DNA of 64,000 nt, taken from positions 535,652 to 599,651 of the forward strand of contig NW_022985079.1 in NCBI RefSeq assembly GCF_010015585.1. The letters are read 5' to 3'. How positions within the stretch are numbered: position 1 is the stretch's first letter; each line of letters starts with the position of its first letter. Position numbers and translations under genes: made by a program. The notes under the pieces were generated by a model, which worked only from the letters and a program-made list of their open reading frames with translations, was not told the origin of the DNA and did no database searches. The DNA is from Eremomyces bilateralis CBS 781.70. Lineage: Eukaryota; Ascomycota; Dothideomycetes; Eremomycetales; Eremomycetaceae. Of the stretch, positions 44,005 through 55,644 are shown in pieces.

Positions 44005-44752
44005 GAGGTTGTTTGGCCATTTTGCCAATGATATGAATTACTATTTAGACGAATACCTAGACCGTGTTTCCTGCGCGAGCATCACTCATCCATGCAGTCA
44101 GCTTGTGTCAGATTGCAGCACCCCATTCATCCCAACCTCCAAGCGACATTAATTCCCGAGATTAGATCATTACACAGCACATGTTGCCAACTCGCCATGC
44201 TAGTGGCGTTTTCGCTGACCGTTCCCTGGGTCCACGCGGCCTGGATGGTGATTGGTGATGGGTGAGATCTGCGTTGGGGTCTCTTCCGAACGGTAGATTT
44301 GGCCCCCATTATTCGGCTCGATCCTCCAATCACCCGCCTGTAAACTCTCAGAGACCCACTCCTCCGCTTCCAACTTTTCCAGTTTCGGAAGTTTCTTCAT
44401 CGCCTCAATTTCCGGTTTAACTACGCCGACTTTATTACTATTATCATCGCGCGACACTGCCATCTTTTCCAGCACTTGTCCCTAAGCCTTGAATGCTGCG
44501 CCACGCCGTCATCATCCGTGTGATGTTTCGTGTCGCTCGGTTGGGTTTGGCTCCGGGCCCGGGGTTGCCCTACGGTGGTGATATGTACCCCTTTCCCGCC
44601 CGTCGCTATATAAAGATGCTGTTCTAGACTTTCAAGTTTGAACATCTCTGTTTCGCATTTCAAAAATCTGTCTACTAGCGTCTAATCTGTTCTGCTCTAC
44701 TTCCAATTCAAAGCCACATACTCAACCTTCCATCACTACTCTAATCACCAAG
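44005..44752 (+). promoter_or_regulatory. Intergenic region with TATA box of the small GPI-type protein gene
   Basis: A TATATAAA box lies at 44607-44614, about 140 bases before the start at 44753. The opposite strand has an 87-codon ATG frame (44463 down to 44200) rich in Lys and Glu; it is treated as a weak candidate only. Confidence 0.55.
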
Positions 44753-45205
44753 ATGCATATCAAGCACCTCCTCCTCCCCGTCCTCGCCGGCCTCGCCGCC
44801 GCCCAACTCGACCTCGGCAACGTCGCCAACTCCATCATCTCCGAAGGCAGCAGCGTCCTCAACGCCGTCACCTCCGACGTTCCGGGCGCCTTCAGCTCCA
44901 TCACCGATCGCGTGGCCTCCGGCGCCACCGACCTGGCCTCCGCGGCCGAAAGCCTGAACTCGCAAATCACCAGCGGCGCTGCGTCGATCGGCTCCGGTGT
45001 GAGCTCAAACATCGCCACCAAGGCCAGCAGCGTCCGCTCGGACATCACGGACGCCGCGTCGAGCGTGCGGTCGCAGGCGGGCGAGGCGAGCAGCTCGCTG
45101 AACGCCGCGGCGGGGAGCACGGGTGGCGCGCCAGTCCCGACGGCGGGATTGCATGCCATGGCTGGATTGGTGGGCGCGGGAATTGTCGCGGTGGGATTGT
45201 TGTGA
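44753..45205 (+). CDS. Small secreted, probably GPI-anchored Ser/Ala-rich protein
   Basis: A single exon of 150 residues. A signal peptide (LLLPVLAGLAAAQ) is followed by a Ser/Ala/Thr-rich mature region of amphipathic heptad-like segments (ASAAESLNSQITSGAASIGS) and a C-terminal hydrophobic tail (AMAGLVGAGIVAVGLL) after a small-residue stretch suitable as a GPI omega site. No cysteines are in the mature part. Similar small GPI proteins coat fungal hyphae and spores; no named family is recognised. Its own TATA box and CT-rich leader suggest strong expression. Confidence 0.75.
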   Translation: MHIKHLLLPVLAGLAAAQLDLGNVANSIISEGSSVLNAVTSDVPGAFSSITDRVASGATDLASAAESLNSQITSGAASIGSGVSSNIATKASSVRSDITDAASSVRSQAGEASSSLNAAAGSTGGAPVPTAGLHAMAGLVGAGIVAVGLL

Positions 45206-45745
45206 GGGGTTCTCGGTGATGGGTGCTGTTGATCGTCCGGAAGTTGACCTCCATATCATCTACCGCTCGGGATATTCGGCGCTGTCAGGCCTTACTTAGA
45301 GTTTCAAAGTCGTGAGGCGCTTGCTCGCGTTATGGAGCTTTTGTATGTCTATATTTTTCTTCTGGCTGGGGCTAGAGGCGCGTCAGTTCGACCATCAAAA
45401 TTGTGTGATATGGATGTGGATATCTACTGGATCGCTGGGGACGAAACGTCAGACTGCACAGCTGGTTACTATACCCATATCGAGGCATATAGCCCAAACG
45501 ATGTCTTTAGAGACCCGAATTTTAGACGACTAATTACTGCCAATTCTATGACATTTCATATCACCTGGACTCTCGTAGTGTCGTGATGCATTCATGGCTA
45601 CATGATGCCTTGGAATTTCGTGTCTGAGTATCGACCTGTTTCAAGGTGCGAATTCTCCATCGTAATCCCATCCCATACCAAACGCCTCATCGAGCCAAAC
45701 TCAATGGCAATATCGTTGAACTTCATCTCCACAGTGAATGTGAAT
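45206..45745. other. Convergent intergenic region
   Basis: This lies between the 3' ends of the GPI-type protein and macro-domain genes. An 84-codon ATG frame at 45332-45586 starts with a hydrophobic stretch but has no other support. Nothing else was recognised. Confidence 0.45.
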
Positions 45746-46706
45746 TCACCTTTTGCTCGGCTCGCCCTCATCTACGTCGTCGCCTGCCGTCTCCTGTGCG
45801 CTTATTCGCTCCACGGCGACCCACCCCTGATCTATATCCTCGAACCCAGACGTTGACTTCTGACGCTTGGGTTTGGGTTGTCCCTCCAGATCAGGCTCAT
45901 TCTTGGGTGGATCTGGAAGTTTCGATGCAAGAGATGATGCGGGTTGTTCCTCTTTGGAGTCGGATGGCGCAGTCGGGGCATTCTCCTCGCTTGTTGGGGG
46001 AAAAAAGGTGCTAGTAGATGGTGAGCATGCCGCGTCCGATATTGAGAACAGATAGAGTTTGGCCTCGGTCGTACCTTGCGTTTTCATGGTACGCCTTCTC
46101 GTCCTTCTCCAAGAAGCTGCAGAAAATAACGTTCAAGATCTTCGAGCCATCCTTCCCCTCCAAGAAGTCTCTCACTTCGCTCAGGGCAGTTCGGCACGCA
46201 TCAACACTGGGGTATCCATACACACCAGTGCTGATGCACGGGAAGGCGACACTCTTTAAGCCCCTTTCCACCGCCAGCTCCAGACTGCGCCGGTAACATC
46301 CGCGGAGGAGCTTCTCATGCAGCCCCTGCCCCTTCGTCAGATAATAGATGGGACCAACGGCGTGGATCACGGCTTTGCACGGCAAGTCGTAGGCCCCGGT
46401 AATCTTCGCGCTTCCCGTTTCGCAGCCGTGTAAGGTCCTGCACTCCTCGACAAGCTCGAATCCTGCGGCGCGGTGGATGGCTCCATCAACGCCGCCGCCG
46501 CCGAGCAATGAATCGTTCGCGGCATTGACAATGGCATCGACCGAGAGGGCTGTGATGTCGTTTCGAATGAGCCCGATTTTCGCGTTCAGGTCGGCGTTGG
46601 GTGGGTAGGCGATGGACGGCTTGGGGTCAATGGGAAGGCGATGGATCTGGTAGAGGAGCGAAAGGTTGGGGATGGTGGAGAGCGAGAGCGGTTTGGGTGG
46701 TGCCAT
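45746..46706 (-). CDS. Macro-domain ADP-ribose hydrolase (MacroD type)
   Basis: Two exons, 46075-46706 and 45746-46010, with a 64-nt intron, give 298 residues from the ATG at 46706 (strong GCCATGG context). The macro fold signature is complete: [20 protein letters not shown] (55-74), [15 protein letters not shown] and the loop [10 protein letters not shown]. The NAAN...[10 protein letters not shown] form is that of MacroD enzymes, which remove mono-ADP-ribose from glutamate/aspartate or hydrolyse O-acetyl-ADP-ribose. After the domain a conserved STFFPPT segment leads into an acidic, basic-patched tail ([10 protein letters not shown]), possibly a nuclear signal. The splice junction restores the frame exactly. 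Confidence 0.9.
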
Positions 46707-47617
46707 GGTTGAGAATAAGATCCGAGGGATTGGAGGAGTAGAATGATTATCTTCTAGAGTGAAAGTACTACACACTCGTGGTTAGCTATATACTTCGGCG
46801 AAGCAGAATGATGCTGCCTACACTCCCGAGAGTACCTTGCTGTCCAGTCTCCACTACTGGTATCCCGGCTGGGTAGCTCACCAGTACATGCGGAGGAGAT
46901 GGTCAGGGATCGGGTTCCCTACAAATCAATTCCGTGCACACACTGGCAATGTGTGTGAATGGATGGAAGGAGGAATTGTACGGAGGATTCTGATTGCTGG
47001 GAGCGGAATGTGGAGTTGCTCAGGTCGTTCCTAGTCTCAGGCTCCAACACAACGGAAGTTGGGGAAGTCGTGACCGGAGGTTGGTGTTGCCGCACTGTGA
47101 CTGGTTCCAGGACAGAGGTGTGTGGCGCAACATGTGGCGCTTGGAACATTATAGTCCCTAGTCAGGTGATATTTGTTGTTTCATTTCAAGCCACATGTTG
47201 ACGTCAGCAATATTGCCAAGACCCAATCCAAACATTCCGCTTCCGCACTGTGGCGCTCGCATTGATTTCCAATCGCTGATTAACGCCAGACAGGCGTCTG
47301 AGTCTCTGAGCAAACATTCCAACAGCACTCGAACGTCCTGTTCCGCGATTTGGAAATGGTATTCAAGTATCTTAGGTAAATAATTACATAATACATTGGT
47401 ACTGCATGCATAATTAGGTACTGCTTACTGAATCCCCATCTGTCCATCACGAAATGGAACTAAGGGTTCGAGAACCAGCTACTCCTCGCGAGCCCCGTCG
47501 AGCAGTTCTATCCATCTAGGGGTATATATATGTCTCTGAATGCCTCCTCCTCTTGAGATCGCCACATCAAATATCAATCCGTAGAAATCACAGTTCAACT
47601 GTATTACTACCGTCAAG
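46707..47617. promoter_or_regulatory. Divergent promoter region (macro-domain / pirin)
   Basis: A TATATATA element at 47523-47530 lies upstream of pirin. Frames at 46919-47201 on both strands have no recognisable domain. Confidence 0.5.
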
Positions 47618-47686
47618 CTGGCTTCACGACTCCTCCGTTCATCACTGCCTCGAGTCACCCCCCGCCTGTCTCAAACTTCTCGAGCA
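47618..47686 (+). promoter_or_regulatory. In-frame upstream extension of pirin with possible CTG start and mitochondrial presequence
   Basis: The frame upstream of the pirin ATG is open back to a TAG at 47582 and has no ATG. From a CTG at 47618 (context AAGCTGG, with A at -3 and G at +4) it encodes LASRLLRSSLPRVTPRLSQT and then SRA before Met. This is Arg/Ser/Leu-rich without acidic residues, the composition of a mitochondrial presequence. Non-AUG initiation or an unseen upstream exon is inferred. Confidence 0.5.
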
Positions 47687-48490
47687 ATGTCTACAGCTAC
47701 ACAGAACTTAACAGTTACTACCCGCCCGTGGAACACGCGAGGACACGCTGACCACGGCTGGCTCCACACCTACCACACCTTCTCCTTCGCATCATACTAT
47801 GACGCATCCTACACCTCGTATGGACCGTTGCGCGTCATCAACGAGGACCGCGTAGCCCCTTCGAAGGGCTTCGGTGCCCACCCCCATGCCGAACACCTCA
47901 TCTGGACCTACGTCGTGTCCGGGGAACTGTCCCACAAAGACAGTCTCGGCAACGTCGAGACCCTCACTCGCGGCGACGTCCAGTTCACGAGCGCCGGAAC
48001 CGGCGTGCGCCACAGCGAATGGAACGGTCATACGGAGCGCGAGGTGCACTTCCTCCAGATCTGGGCCAAGCCGAGCACGAAAGGCCTCGCCCCGGAATAT
48101 GTCACGCGCCGCTTCGAGGAGGCGGAGAAGCAGGACCGCTTGGCGAGGATCATCGACTCGGTCGACCGAGTGGGGGAGAACGCGGACAATGCGGAGGGTC
48201 CGATCGCCTTGCACGCCGACTTGACTATGGATACCACGGTTCTTTCGCCTGGTAAAAAAGTGGTGCACGACCTCGTGGCCAAAGGGCCGAGGAAGGTCTA
48301 TGTCCACGTGGTTATGAAGGGTCGGCTTCAGCCGAAGCAGGGCGGCTCTCAGATCAAGATCGGAGATAAGGTTTTGGGAGAAGGAGACGGTGCCTTTGTC
48401 GAGGGAGCGGAAGGGCCAGGAACGGTTGAAATAGGGAATATCGGGGATTCGGAGGCTGAGGTGTTGGTTTTCGACATGGGACAAAAATAG
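47687..48490 (+). CDS. Pirin family cupin protein
   Basis: A single exon of 267 residues from the ATG at 47687. The N-terminal cupin carries the pirin metal ligands H65 and H67 (GFGAHPHAEHLIWTYVVSGE) and H109 and E111 (GVRHSEW), with the usual spacing; HFLQIWAKP follows. The C-terminal cupin (VYVHVVMKG) lacks ligands, as in the family. Pirins bind iron and act as quercetinase-like enzymes or redox-sensitive nuclear cofactors; which applies here is unknown. A presequence-like in-frame extension lies immediately upstream, hinting at two isoforms. The long antisense frame over this gene is a shadow. Confidence 0.9.
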   Translation: MSTATQNLTVTTRPWNTRGHADHGWLHTYHTFSFASYYDASYTSYGPLRVINEDRVAPSKGFGAHPHAEHLIWTYVVSGELSHKDSLGNVETLTRGDVQFTSAGTGVRHSEWNGHTEREVHFLQIWAKPSTKGLAPEYVTRRFEEAEKQDRLARIIDSVDRVGENADNAEGPIALHADLTMDTTVLSPGKKVVHDLVAKGPRKVYVHVVMKGRLQPKQGGSQIKIGDKVLGEGDGAFVEGAEGPGTVEIGNIGDSEAEVLVFDMGQK

Positions 48491-48817
48491 TGATATTGAA
48501 ATCGATCCCAGGCAACATCTTGCTTCATCCAAATGAATGTATCTAGCATGGCGTTAAGGGATATGGAAAAGTCACAAATCGAAGAAGTCAAAAAAGCTGT
48601 TGGGGAAATATGCTCCGTACTGCAGGTCTCATAGGAAGCCCTAGTACTTCCTGATAATTAATCGCCATACCTATACGGTCCGTCCAAACATGCAATTGTG
48701 TAGCAACAATTGTCCGTTCAGTTGCCCTAACGCCTCGCTCTTATGGATATCTCAAAACACAAAAAGAAAAAGGCAAAGTAAATGCATGAGAAGGTTAAGG
48801 ATGGTAAGAGGCTACCT
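48491..48817. other. Convergent intergenic region
   Basis: This contains the 3' flanks of pirin and Spo71, including an A-rich run near 48757-48780. No gene was seen. Confidence 0.55.
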
Positions 48818-51800
48818 CTAGCCCGGTTGCCCTGCAATGCGAACATCCTCCACGCCCTGCTGACGTTCAATCTCCATACCGATCGCTAGCACCCATCGAT
48901 CTCTTTCCGCGCGGCTCCTCGTCCGGAACACCTCGTTTCGCCCCGTCACGCCCAGCTGACTGACCCTCTTCAGCCGTGATCGCATTCGGGTTTCCAGTCC
49001 GCTGCGCGAGCCGGATCCGGTTGAGCCGGCCGATTCACGCCTTGCATCGATCTGTGGATCCGCCGGAGTCTTTTTGGATTCCTCCAGCTCCTGACTGCGG
49101 AAGAAGCTCTTCCGCTTGCTGTGCCAAATCACGAAGCTCGTCATCAGATCATCGTCTTGGCTGGTCCAGCCGTCTTCCCGATAGAGCCGCGGCAGCGCCG
49201 TTCGGCCGGGGCGGTTGCTGTCGAACGTTCGATTCTGATACAGCAGCTCTGGCTCGGTCAAGGGCCCCGAATAGATGTAACACTCGCTCAAATCGATGGC
49301 CTGCACTTTTTCGTGGTGAATCTGTGGCACTTGGATGCCGGACTGCGTGCGAAGGCTGGACGAAAAGATGAGGAGCTTGCCTTGGGTTAGGATGACCGAG
49401 ACGCGGATGAAATTGGTGTGCTTCCGGGGCTTGCGGAACAAGGAGCCGGACAGGTGGATCGCTCGACAACACGACGGGCCGCACATGTTGTATATGTCCG
49501 AAGAGGCGAACGAATTCGTGACTTCCCACTTCCGTGCATATTGACCGACGATGGCTTCCGCAGCCTCGTCGATGCGTAGCTGTTCGAGATTTTGTTTCCG
49601 AACCAGCTGCAGAAGGGTGACGTCCATCTTCGTGCGGGCCTTCCAATACCGCACAAGATCACGGAGGCAGCGTTTCCACTCGTTTTTCGTGACTTTATCG
49701 TACGCCTGCAAGCGGATGATCAAACCGTTTCGGAGGACCAGTTCGAACGTCCGGTCGTCGTCGAAGTTTCCGGACATCCCATCTTCTCTATATGTATCCG
49801 GAACTTCTTCATCATAATCCGCATCAGGACCCTCATCGACGTTGTCGTCAGCGACGGTGTCACCGCGCACCACGTTTCGCACCTTGGTCACATTGCAGAG
49901 GTTGATGCACCCGTCGCATTCCGCAAGGATATTGACCTTCCTCTGCATCTCAGCATAGGCCCCTCGATCGTGATGAGAGGCTGTGGTTTCCGATGCTCTT
50001 GACCCCAGCCACTGTATTCTATCATCCTTGACCGGGAATGGATCGATGTTGTACATGAGCGGCGGTGGTTCCACGATCTCCTCACTCGCTGGGACTTCGG
50101 TGCTCCTAGATTCCGCAAGGGTGGGAGGAGGCGGCGGCACTACCTTCGCTGGGCGGTTGAAGACGAGAAATTCATCATGGGTCGAGAAATACAACCGTTT
50201 GTGGAACAGTTTGCCCATTCTCTGATGAACACCCCGCTGCGAAGTCAGTCGAACCAAGAAACCTTCGACAGGCAGAGGTTCCGTGATGAATTCGCCGCCG
50301 TTCACTCGCACTGTGGTCGCGTAATGTCGTTTTTGTCGGAGTTCCAGGTCATGAGACTTGATCATTGCCAGCGTGCCGTACATCTTGCGTTCATTCGCGC
50401 CATGGATCCATTCCAAACGATCATACCGTCTCCACGCTAGACCAAACGACCGGTCTTCTCCTGCAAGCACTTCCATGACGTCGCGAAACTGGGAGGATTC
50501 TTTCAGAAGGATAAGACATCGCGAAACGATTTGGCTTGCGACCGCCTGCTCTTGCTCCAACGTCTTAGTGATAGCAGTGTCATCCCCCTCCGCAGCCGGC
50601 AGAAGATCCCGAGACTCCTCGAGATCCTGGAAGGGATTGTCAAGCAGCAAGTTGACGTTTAGGTCGGGGACGTTCACCTGGAGTTCTGCCGCTCGCCTCC
50701 AGCCTAGGATGTTTCGCAGAAACGTATGCCACTCCACCCCAGCGATTCCCGATCGTGTTCGCAGCAAGAATATCCTCGTGCCTCGTGGAAAAGACTCCCA
50801 GAGCACCAAGGTCTTGTCCAAACTGCTGAAGAGGTTGACGCGAACGCGTTTCAGGTCCAGGTTCAACTCAAACTTGAATCGCTTTTTCAGCTCGGGCGTC
50901 TCAACCTCCGGGATCACTCGCGTCTCATAGATCTGCAGCACGAACCCAGCGCCGTCCTCCCCGCCTTCTCGACACACCACCATGTACTCCCGCCACTTCT
51001 CGAGAGTCCGTGTGATTATCTTCTCGCTGCAGTTCTCATCGTAGTCTGCCGGCAGCTTCGTGTCCGGTGACAAGTCCACGCGGATCAGCATTTTCTCCAT
51101 CTTTACGATTTGGCCTTCTTGACGTCGACGACGGAATAGCGCCCCTGCACGGGTTTGCATGGAAACCTGTCCCGCCCGAGCTTTGGCTAAAAGATGTGCG
51201 CGACGGGAATCTTCCGCTATATCGAAGTGAACTACTCCACGGCTTTTCCTACGAGCTGACCGTTTGGAACCGGTCACTTGTTCGGCATCAGGTTCAATAC
51301 GCGCTTCCTCGTCATCGCCATGGACTAGATGGAGGCCCGGCCCGTTAGTTGGATCCTGGTCGCGGGTATATGCTCCGTCGAGACCATGTCGTAGAAGAGA
51401 GACATTGGACGAAGTGGGCTCGAGAGGACCGGTATCCGACCCAGGAACACCCAATAGGCTTGACACCCTGCGAGTTTCTGTTGCATCTGAATTGGCTTGC
51501 TCCTCGTCTCCAGCTGGACCTGGGTCATTGTCAGACTGCGCATTTGTCCTTGGCTCTCCGTTCGGCTGGTCGGTCATGAGCACCTCCTCCTGCGCCGACC
51601 TCGTCCTGCTACTGGACTGCGAGGATTGTATTGACTCTGCATCTGAAGACATTTCGGCTTCTCGTAACGGTCTCGATTCCTCTATGATGTCCTCCATTTG
51701 CTCCCCAGAAACATCTCGTTCCAGCGATCCGGCTCCATCATCGTCGGGCGATCGTTCTCCTGGCGCGGGCGATGCCGATGGGGCAGCAATCGTGGCATCA

Positions 51801-52216
51801 GCATCCCCATCGTCATCTTCCGAGTCCGCTTCCGTAAGATCCCCAGGCTGTGGAAAGCTCGCGGCAAACGAAGCCGATGCGCTCGGGCCCACAAGACCAA
51901 GCAATCGTCGCTGTCGTGCCGTTTCTGGGTTGGCTGAGAAGGTGACGGCTCGGGAGGAGTAGTTGATGTGTAAACGATGCTGATACCGCTCGCGTCGATG
52001 GGTCTTCAGCCAGCCCTCGGGAATGGGTCCGATGAAGTGGCGCCTGGCGGTGATGTGGAGGTGGTTGGGAGTCGCATGTTGCTGCGATCAATGAGTCTGA
52101 GTTCACCACTACAATCAGAAAAGCCGACGTACAAGTCGTTGAGCGGTATAGGACTTGGAGTCAAGCTTCGGGGCCGAAGGTTGGGTAGGATCAACGTGTG
52201 ATGGCTGGGGATTCAT
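48818..52216 (-). CDS. spo71: Spo71-like PH-domain protein
   Basis: Two exons, 52133-52216 and 48818-52081, with a 51-nt intron, encode 1115 residues. The start at 52216 comes from extending the frame upstream: the first intron joins YTAQRL to QHATPNHLHITARRHFIGP, giving the conserved PEGWLKTHRRERYQHRLHIN entry of the family. An acidic disordered region (about 90-290) is followed by the central domain (LFRRRRQEGQIVKMEKMLIR) and two PH-type regions (MGKLFHKRLYFSTHDEFLVF with FELVLRNGLIIRLQAYDKVT, and FRKPRKHTNFIRVSVILTQG). Yeast Spo71 acts with Vps13 and Spo73 at the prospore membrane; a related membrane-growth role in ascospore formation is inferred. A long antisense frame at 51264-51962 is a shadow. 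Confidence 0.85.
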
Positions 52217-52763
52217 CTGCCATGAAACAGCCTTTACGCGGATGGACCACGACGCGGGCGGTTGGAAAGGAACAATAGATTAGAAATTAGTCATTTAGGC
52301 GCGATCAAACAATACGAAGCACAATACTAAGAAGAAGTGAATAATGATGCATGGAGAGGAAGTGGTCGACTTCAAGCCTTCGAATGCAGTGGTGTAGATA
52401 TAGTTCCCATCCCTGCTGCCCTTGCTGATAACTGGGCCGACGTCATCCATCACGACCAAAGCGCGAGCCTCTACTCTCAAGGCACAACTATGATTGACAG
52501 ATTGAGAGCTCTTTCTTGATCTTGTGGGTGGTGGTGCATGGCCGTTCTTAGTTGGTGGAGTGATTTATTGGCCGTTTAACTGTTCGAACGAACGACAGAC
52601 CAAGGCCGTAACCGACTGATAAATGGTAACCAGGCTAGCTGTGGGGGCCTCCAGCGTCAGAGAAGCCTCTCCTGATTTATGAACAGGTACTATAAGAGCC
52701 GCATTCACCCAAAGAGCTACCTAACGGACGCTGCAATCGCAAAGCAAAGGAACTCGTCATCAC
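52217..52763. other. Intergenic region between Spo71 and Yvc1
   Basis: This is upstream of Spo71 and downstream of Yvc1. An 11-codon upstream ORF starting at 52223 overlaps the Spo71 start. Nothing else was recognised. Confidence 0.5.
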
Positions 52764-54886
52764 TCAACCACCGCCATGACCGTGCCCTGTCCCTTTCTGA
52801 CTCACCAACTCCCTAAGCTCCTTGATCTCCGCCCTCAACTCCCGAATCTCGAGAATCGCCGCATCCGTCTCGACGTTCGGCCTAGAGTCCTCCACCTTCT
52901 TATGCCATCCCTCTCCCTCGAAATCGAGCTCGCCGTCCATCTGCTCCCACTCCTCGATCACGTCGTCGTACTCCTCGCCCCGCTTCCGGTTCTTCCGGAC
53001 GAGGTGCGCCTGCTGCGTCTCCAAGATCGCCGTGATCAGTAGCAGGGGGGAGTAGATGACCAGCATGATGTAATCGTTCAGCTTCGCGTAGGTCGCGTCC
53101 GGCAGCCACCATTCGAATGGGAGGATGAGGCAGACGATCTCGATCACGTTGAGTGCTAGGGTCCTCGGTGAGCTAGTGGCGGCAGTTCTAGGGGGATTAC
53201 GGAACTTACGAGCGATGAAAACATTCTCATCCGGGGCGCGAACAAATTGCATGGTCTTCTGCGCAAACTGCAATGGTATTAGGGTGCATCTGGGAAATGT
53301 GGGAGCTTATTGATGTTTACCAACGCCATATACTCATCCACTGCATTGTCCGTAATATCCTCATATGCGCTGTTGTATAGGGCGATGAGAATATTCAAAA
53401 GCACTGTAGACGTCAGTAATCTGCACTCGATGGATGGCTCACAACGGTTGTACTTACCGACCATGATTACGAAGGTATAAATGTAATAGAGAATGATGCC
53501 GAACGGAGGCTGGTCCGGTTAGTCTAGTCATGGAGCGACTGGGAGCATCCTTACCGCATAGTTATCGAAGCCACTGAAATCTGGAGACTGCATGATCGCA
53601 TTCGCCATCGCTTGAAGGATGAAGGTCGTGGCAGTCAATTTGTTATCAACCTGGTCCAGCCCGACGAACGCCTGCAAGAAGCCGACCAGGATGAAAATCA
53701 ACAGCGCAAAGAAGATAAGAGACTCCTTCATCATGACCTTGAGCACCACAAGCATGGCGCCGAAGAACCGGAACGAATCGAGGTACAGCACGAGTCTTCC
53801 CCAGAACATGGGAGCCGTGAAGGCCAAAAAGTTGTAGCTCAATTCGTTAAAGTGGCCTCGTTTGACGTCGCCCATAGGGTGCGCCAGCGCAACCATTCTC
53901 AAGACGAAGCTTACCGTGAGCAGGGTGTAGAGGGTACTGTTAAAAGCATTCCAAAACCCAAAGTAATAGCGGCCAATTTTCCAGAATTTCGACACTTCTT
54001 CGCAGATGAACCCCAGCGTGGAGAGGTACAGAAGCCCTTCCACGATATCCAGGTCGCCTGACGGATTGATGGTGTTGACGGCAGCTGTGTACAGCGCCAG
54101 GTAAATGAACGAGAAGGCAATCTGGACGTTGTTCTGATAGCGCGGCACTCTCAGGCGATCCGGATTGAAGTGTGCCCAGTAGTTGGTGTTCGTTTTCTCA
54201 TGATAATCGACAAACCGGGACGGATCGTCGTCATCTTGGACCAACCAACCCCTCCAGAGATATGCTATGCACTTTTGGTACCCAGACGAGCCGATCACAG
54301 TTAAGGCATGGAGGTCGACGGCTCGCTCCACAGCATTGGCTGGTAGCGTATCTTCTTCGTTGACATATATCGAATATCGTTTGAGGAGGACCTGTTCGAG
54401 GAGGTACTGCTGGTCTTCCTCTTCTTCGATTCTGTCGATATATTAGCATGAACGCGTGCCGGAGGATAATCGAATAGGACGACAACCTACATTCGCTTGG
54501 CAATGATTTCGCATGCCACACTTCGGACGCGATGCATGTCCGCATCCCAGAGCTCGTGATGCGCCTGGATGGTGAACCATTTCTTCGCCACCAGCAGGCA
54601 GTACACCACGCACGCAGCGTATTCCTCGCCCCCCGCCTGCTTCGCGGTGTTCACGACGGCATGTGTAATGATCGAGCTGTGTGGTTTCGTGACCGTGCAC
54701 TCGTCCAATTCGCAGGGGATGACCTGTTCGATCTGGTGCTTGAGGCGGAGGGCGACTTTGGTTACCTCTTTGGCGGGGAAAGGAGAGGGCACGACATTGT
54801 TTCGCCGGGTCGGTAGCACTAACTAGGATCAGTGACCGTCATCTCCAGGCAAGGGGCGTACGGGATCGCACGAGCTTGGAATTCAT
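52764..54886 (-). CDS. yvc1: Yvc1-type vacuolar TRP calcium channel
   Basis: Seven exons: 54862-54886, 54491-54818, 53555-54431, 53458-53509, 53321-53403, 53210-53267 and 52764-53155, giving 604 residues with frame kept throughout. The N-terminal cytosolic domain (VPSPFPAKEVTKVALRLKHQ) leads into a membrane region with helices around IAFSFIYLALYTAAVN, NSTLYTLLTVSFVLRMVAL, FLAFTAPMFWGRLVLYL and FFALLIFILVGFLQAFVGLD, a pore-side segment and the last helix FVIMVVLLNILIALYNSAY. ENVFIAPLNVIEIVCLILPF matches the post-pore family block. Yvc1 releases Ca2+ from the vacuole in response to stretch and PI(3,5)P2. Exon 1 (MNSKLVRS) and its 43-nt intron are the least certain part. Confidence 0.87.
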
Positions 54887-55644
54887 GGTGAAGATGGCGA
54901 CGGTCTCGGCCATCCCAATCGAAGAGACGGCCCCAGCGGACCATTGTCGAGGGGGTTGGGAGGACGCGGCGGCGATTGGAGTTGGGGAATGAACCAAACA
55001 ACAAACACGCTGTAGTAAACCTAAACCGACTTCAATAATTTACAACTGAGCTCATGGAACACGTCGAAAGTAGTGAATGCATGGCAATGTTTTGGGAGGG
55101 GAAAGTTGGAATCGGCTGGACTGGAGTTTGGACTGATAGCTCCAAGCTTCGCGCCCAGGGAGAACGTCACTCAGCAACAAGGGGGAACCCCTGTTGGATC
55201 TTACTCAGTTCCTAATGCGATCGTCATAATAAATGCGGGGTGGCTCCCTGAACGTGAAGTGTGCCGAATCGTATTGAATAGAATACCATATAGGTACCTA
55301 GGAGATGGCGGATGGGAATACTATAGGATTCGGAGAATAGTGAGGTACCGGTATTCATATTTGCATTGCTGAAATACGTTGGTACGACTGGGAGAACAGA
55401 GTAGCCATGCAATACATTCATTCATTTAGAGTGCATCCGAATTCGTCACTGTGTCCAGGAGATGGACGCCCTGTTGAGAACACAGCAACTCACGATGCCT
55501 TCATCGTCTTCACTCTGCGATCCCGTAGCTACGGCCCGAAGCCTTCCACTAGGGACAATTCCAGGGACTGCCTCTCTGTGACCGGTAGACCCGTGCTCCC
55601 CTAAGACCTCTGCGCACGAAAACACATCAAGGAGACTGGGAGTC
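54887..55644. other. Intergenic region between Yvc1 and eIF2-alpha
   Basis: It holds the Yvc1 promoter and the 3' flank of the eIF2-alpha gene. Small frames at 55073-55372 and 55407-55604 have no recognisable domain. Confidence 0.45.

Noticed and set aside
45332-45586. 84-codon frame with hydrophobic N-terminus
   Set aside because: The signal-peptide resemblance is weak, no promoter element precedes it and it lies in a 3' flank.
47461-47490. tRNA B-box-like GGTTCGA sequence
   Set aside because: No A-box or cloverleaf partner sequences lie at the right distance; no tRNA supported anywhere in the window.
47792-48532. 246-codon minus-strand frame opposite pirin
   Set aside because: Pirin on the plus strand has intact metal ligands; the antisense frame has no domain.
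51264-51962. 232-codon plus-strand open frame opposite Spo71
   Set aside because: It is antisense to the acidic Ser-rich part of Spo71, whose frame carries the family sequence; no domain or start context supports it.
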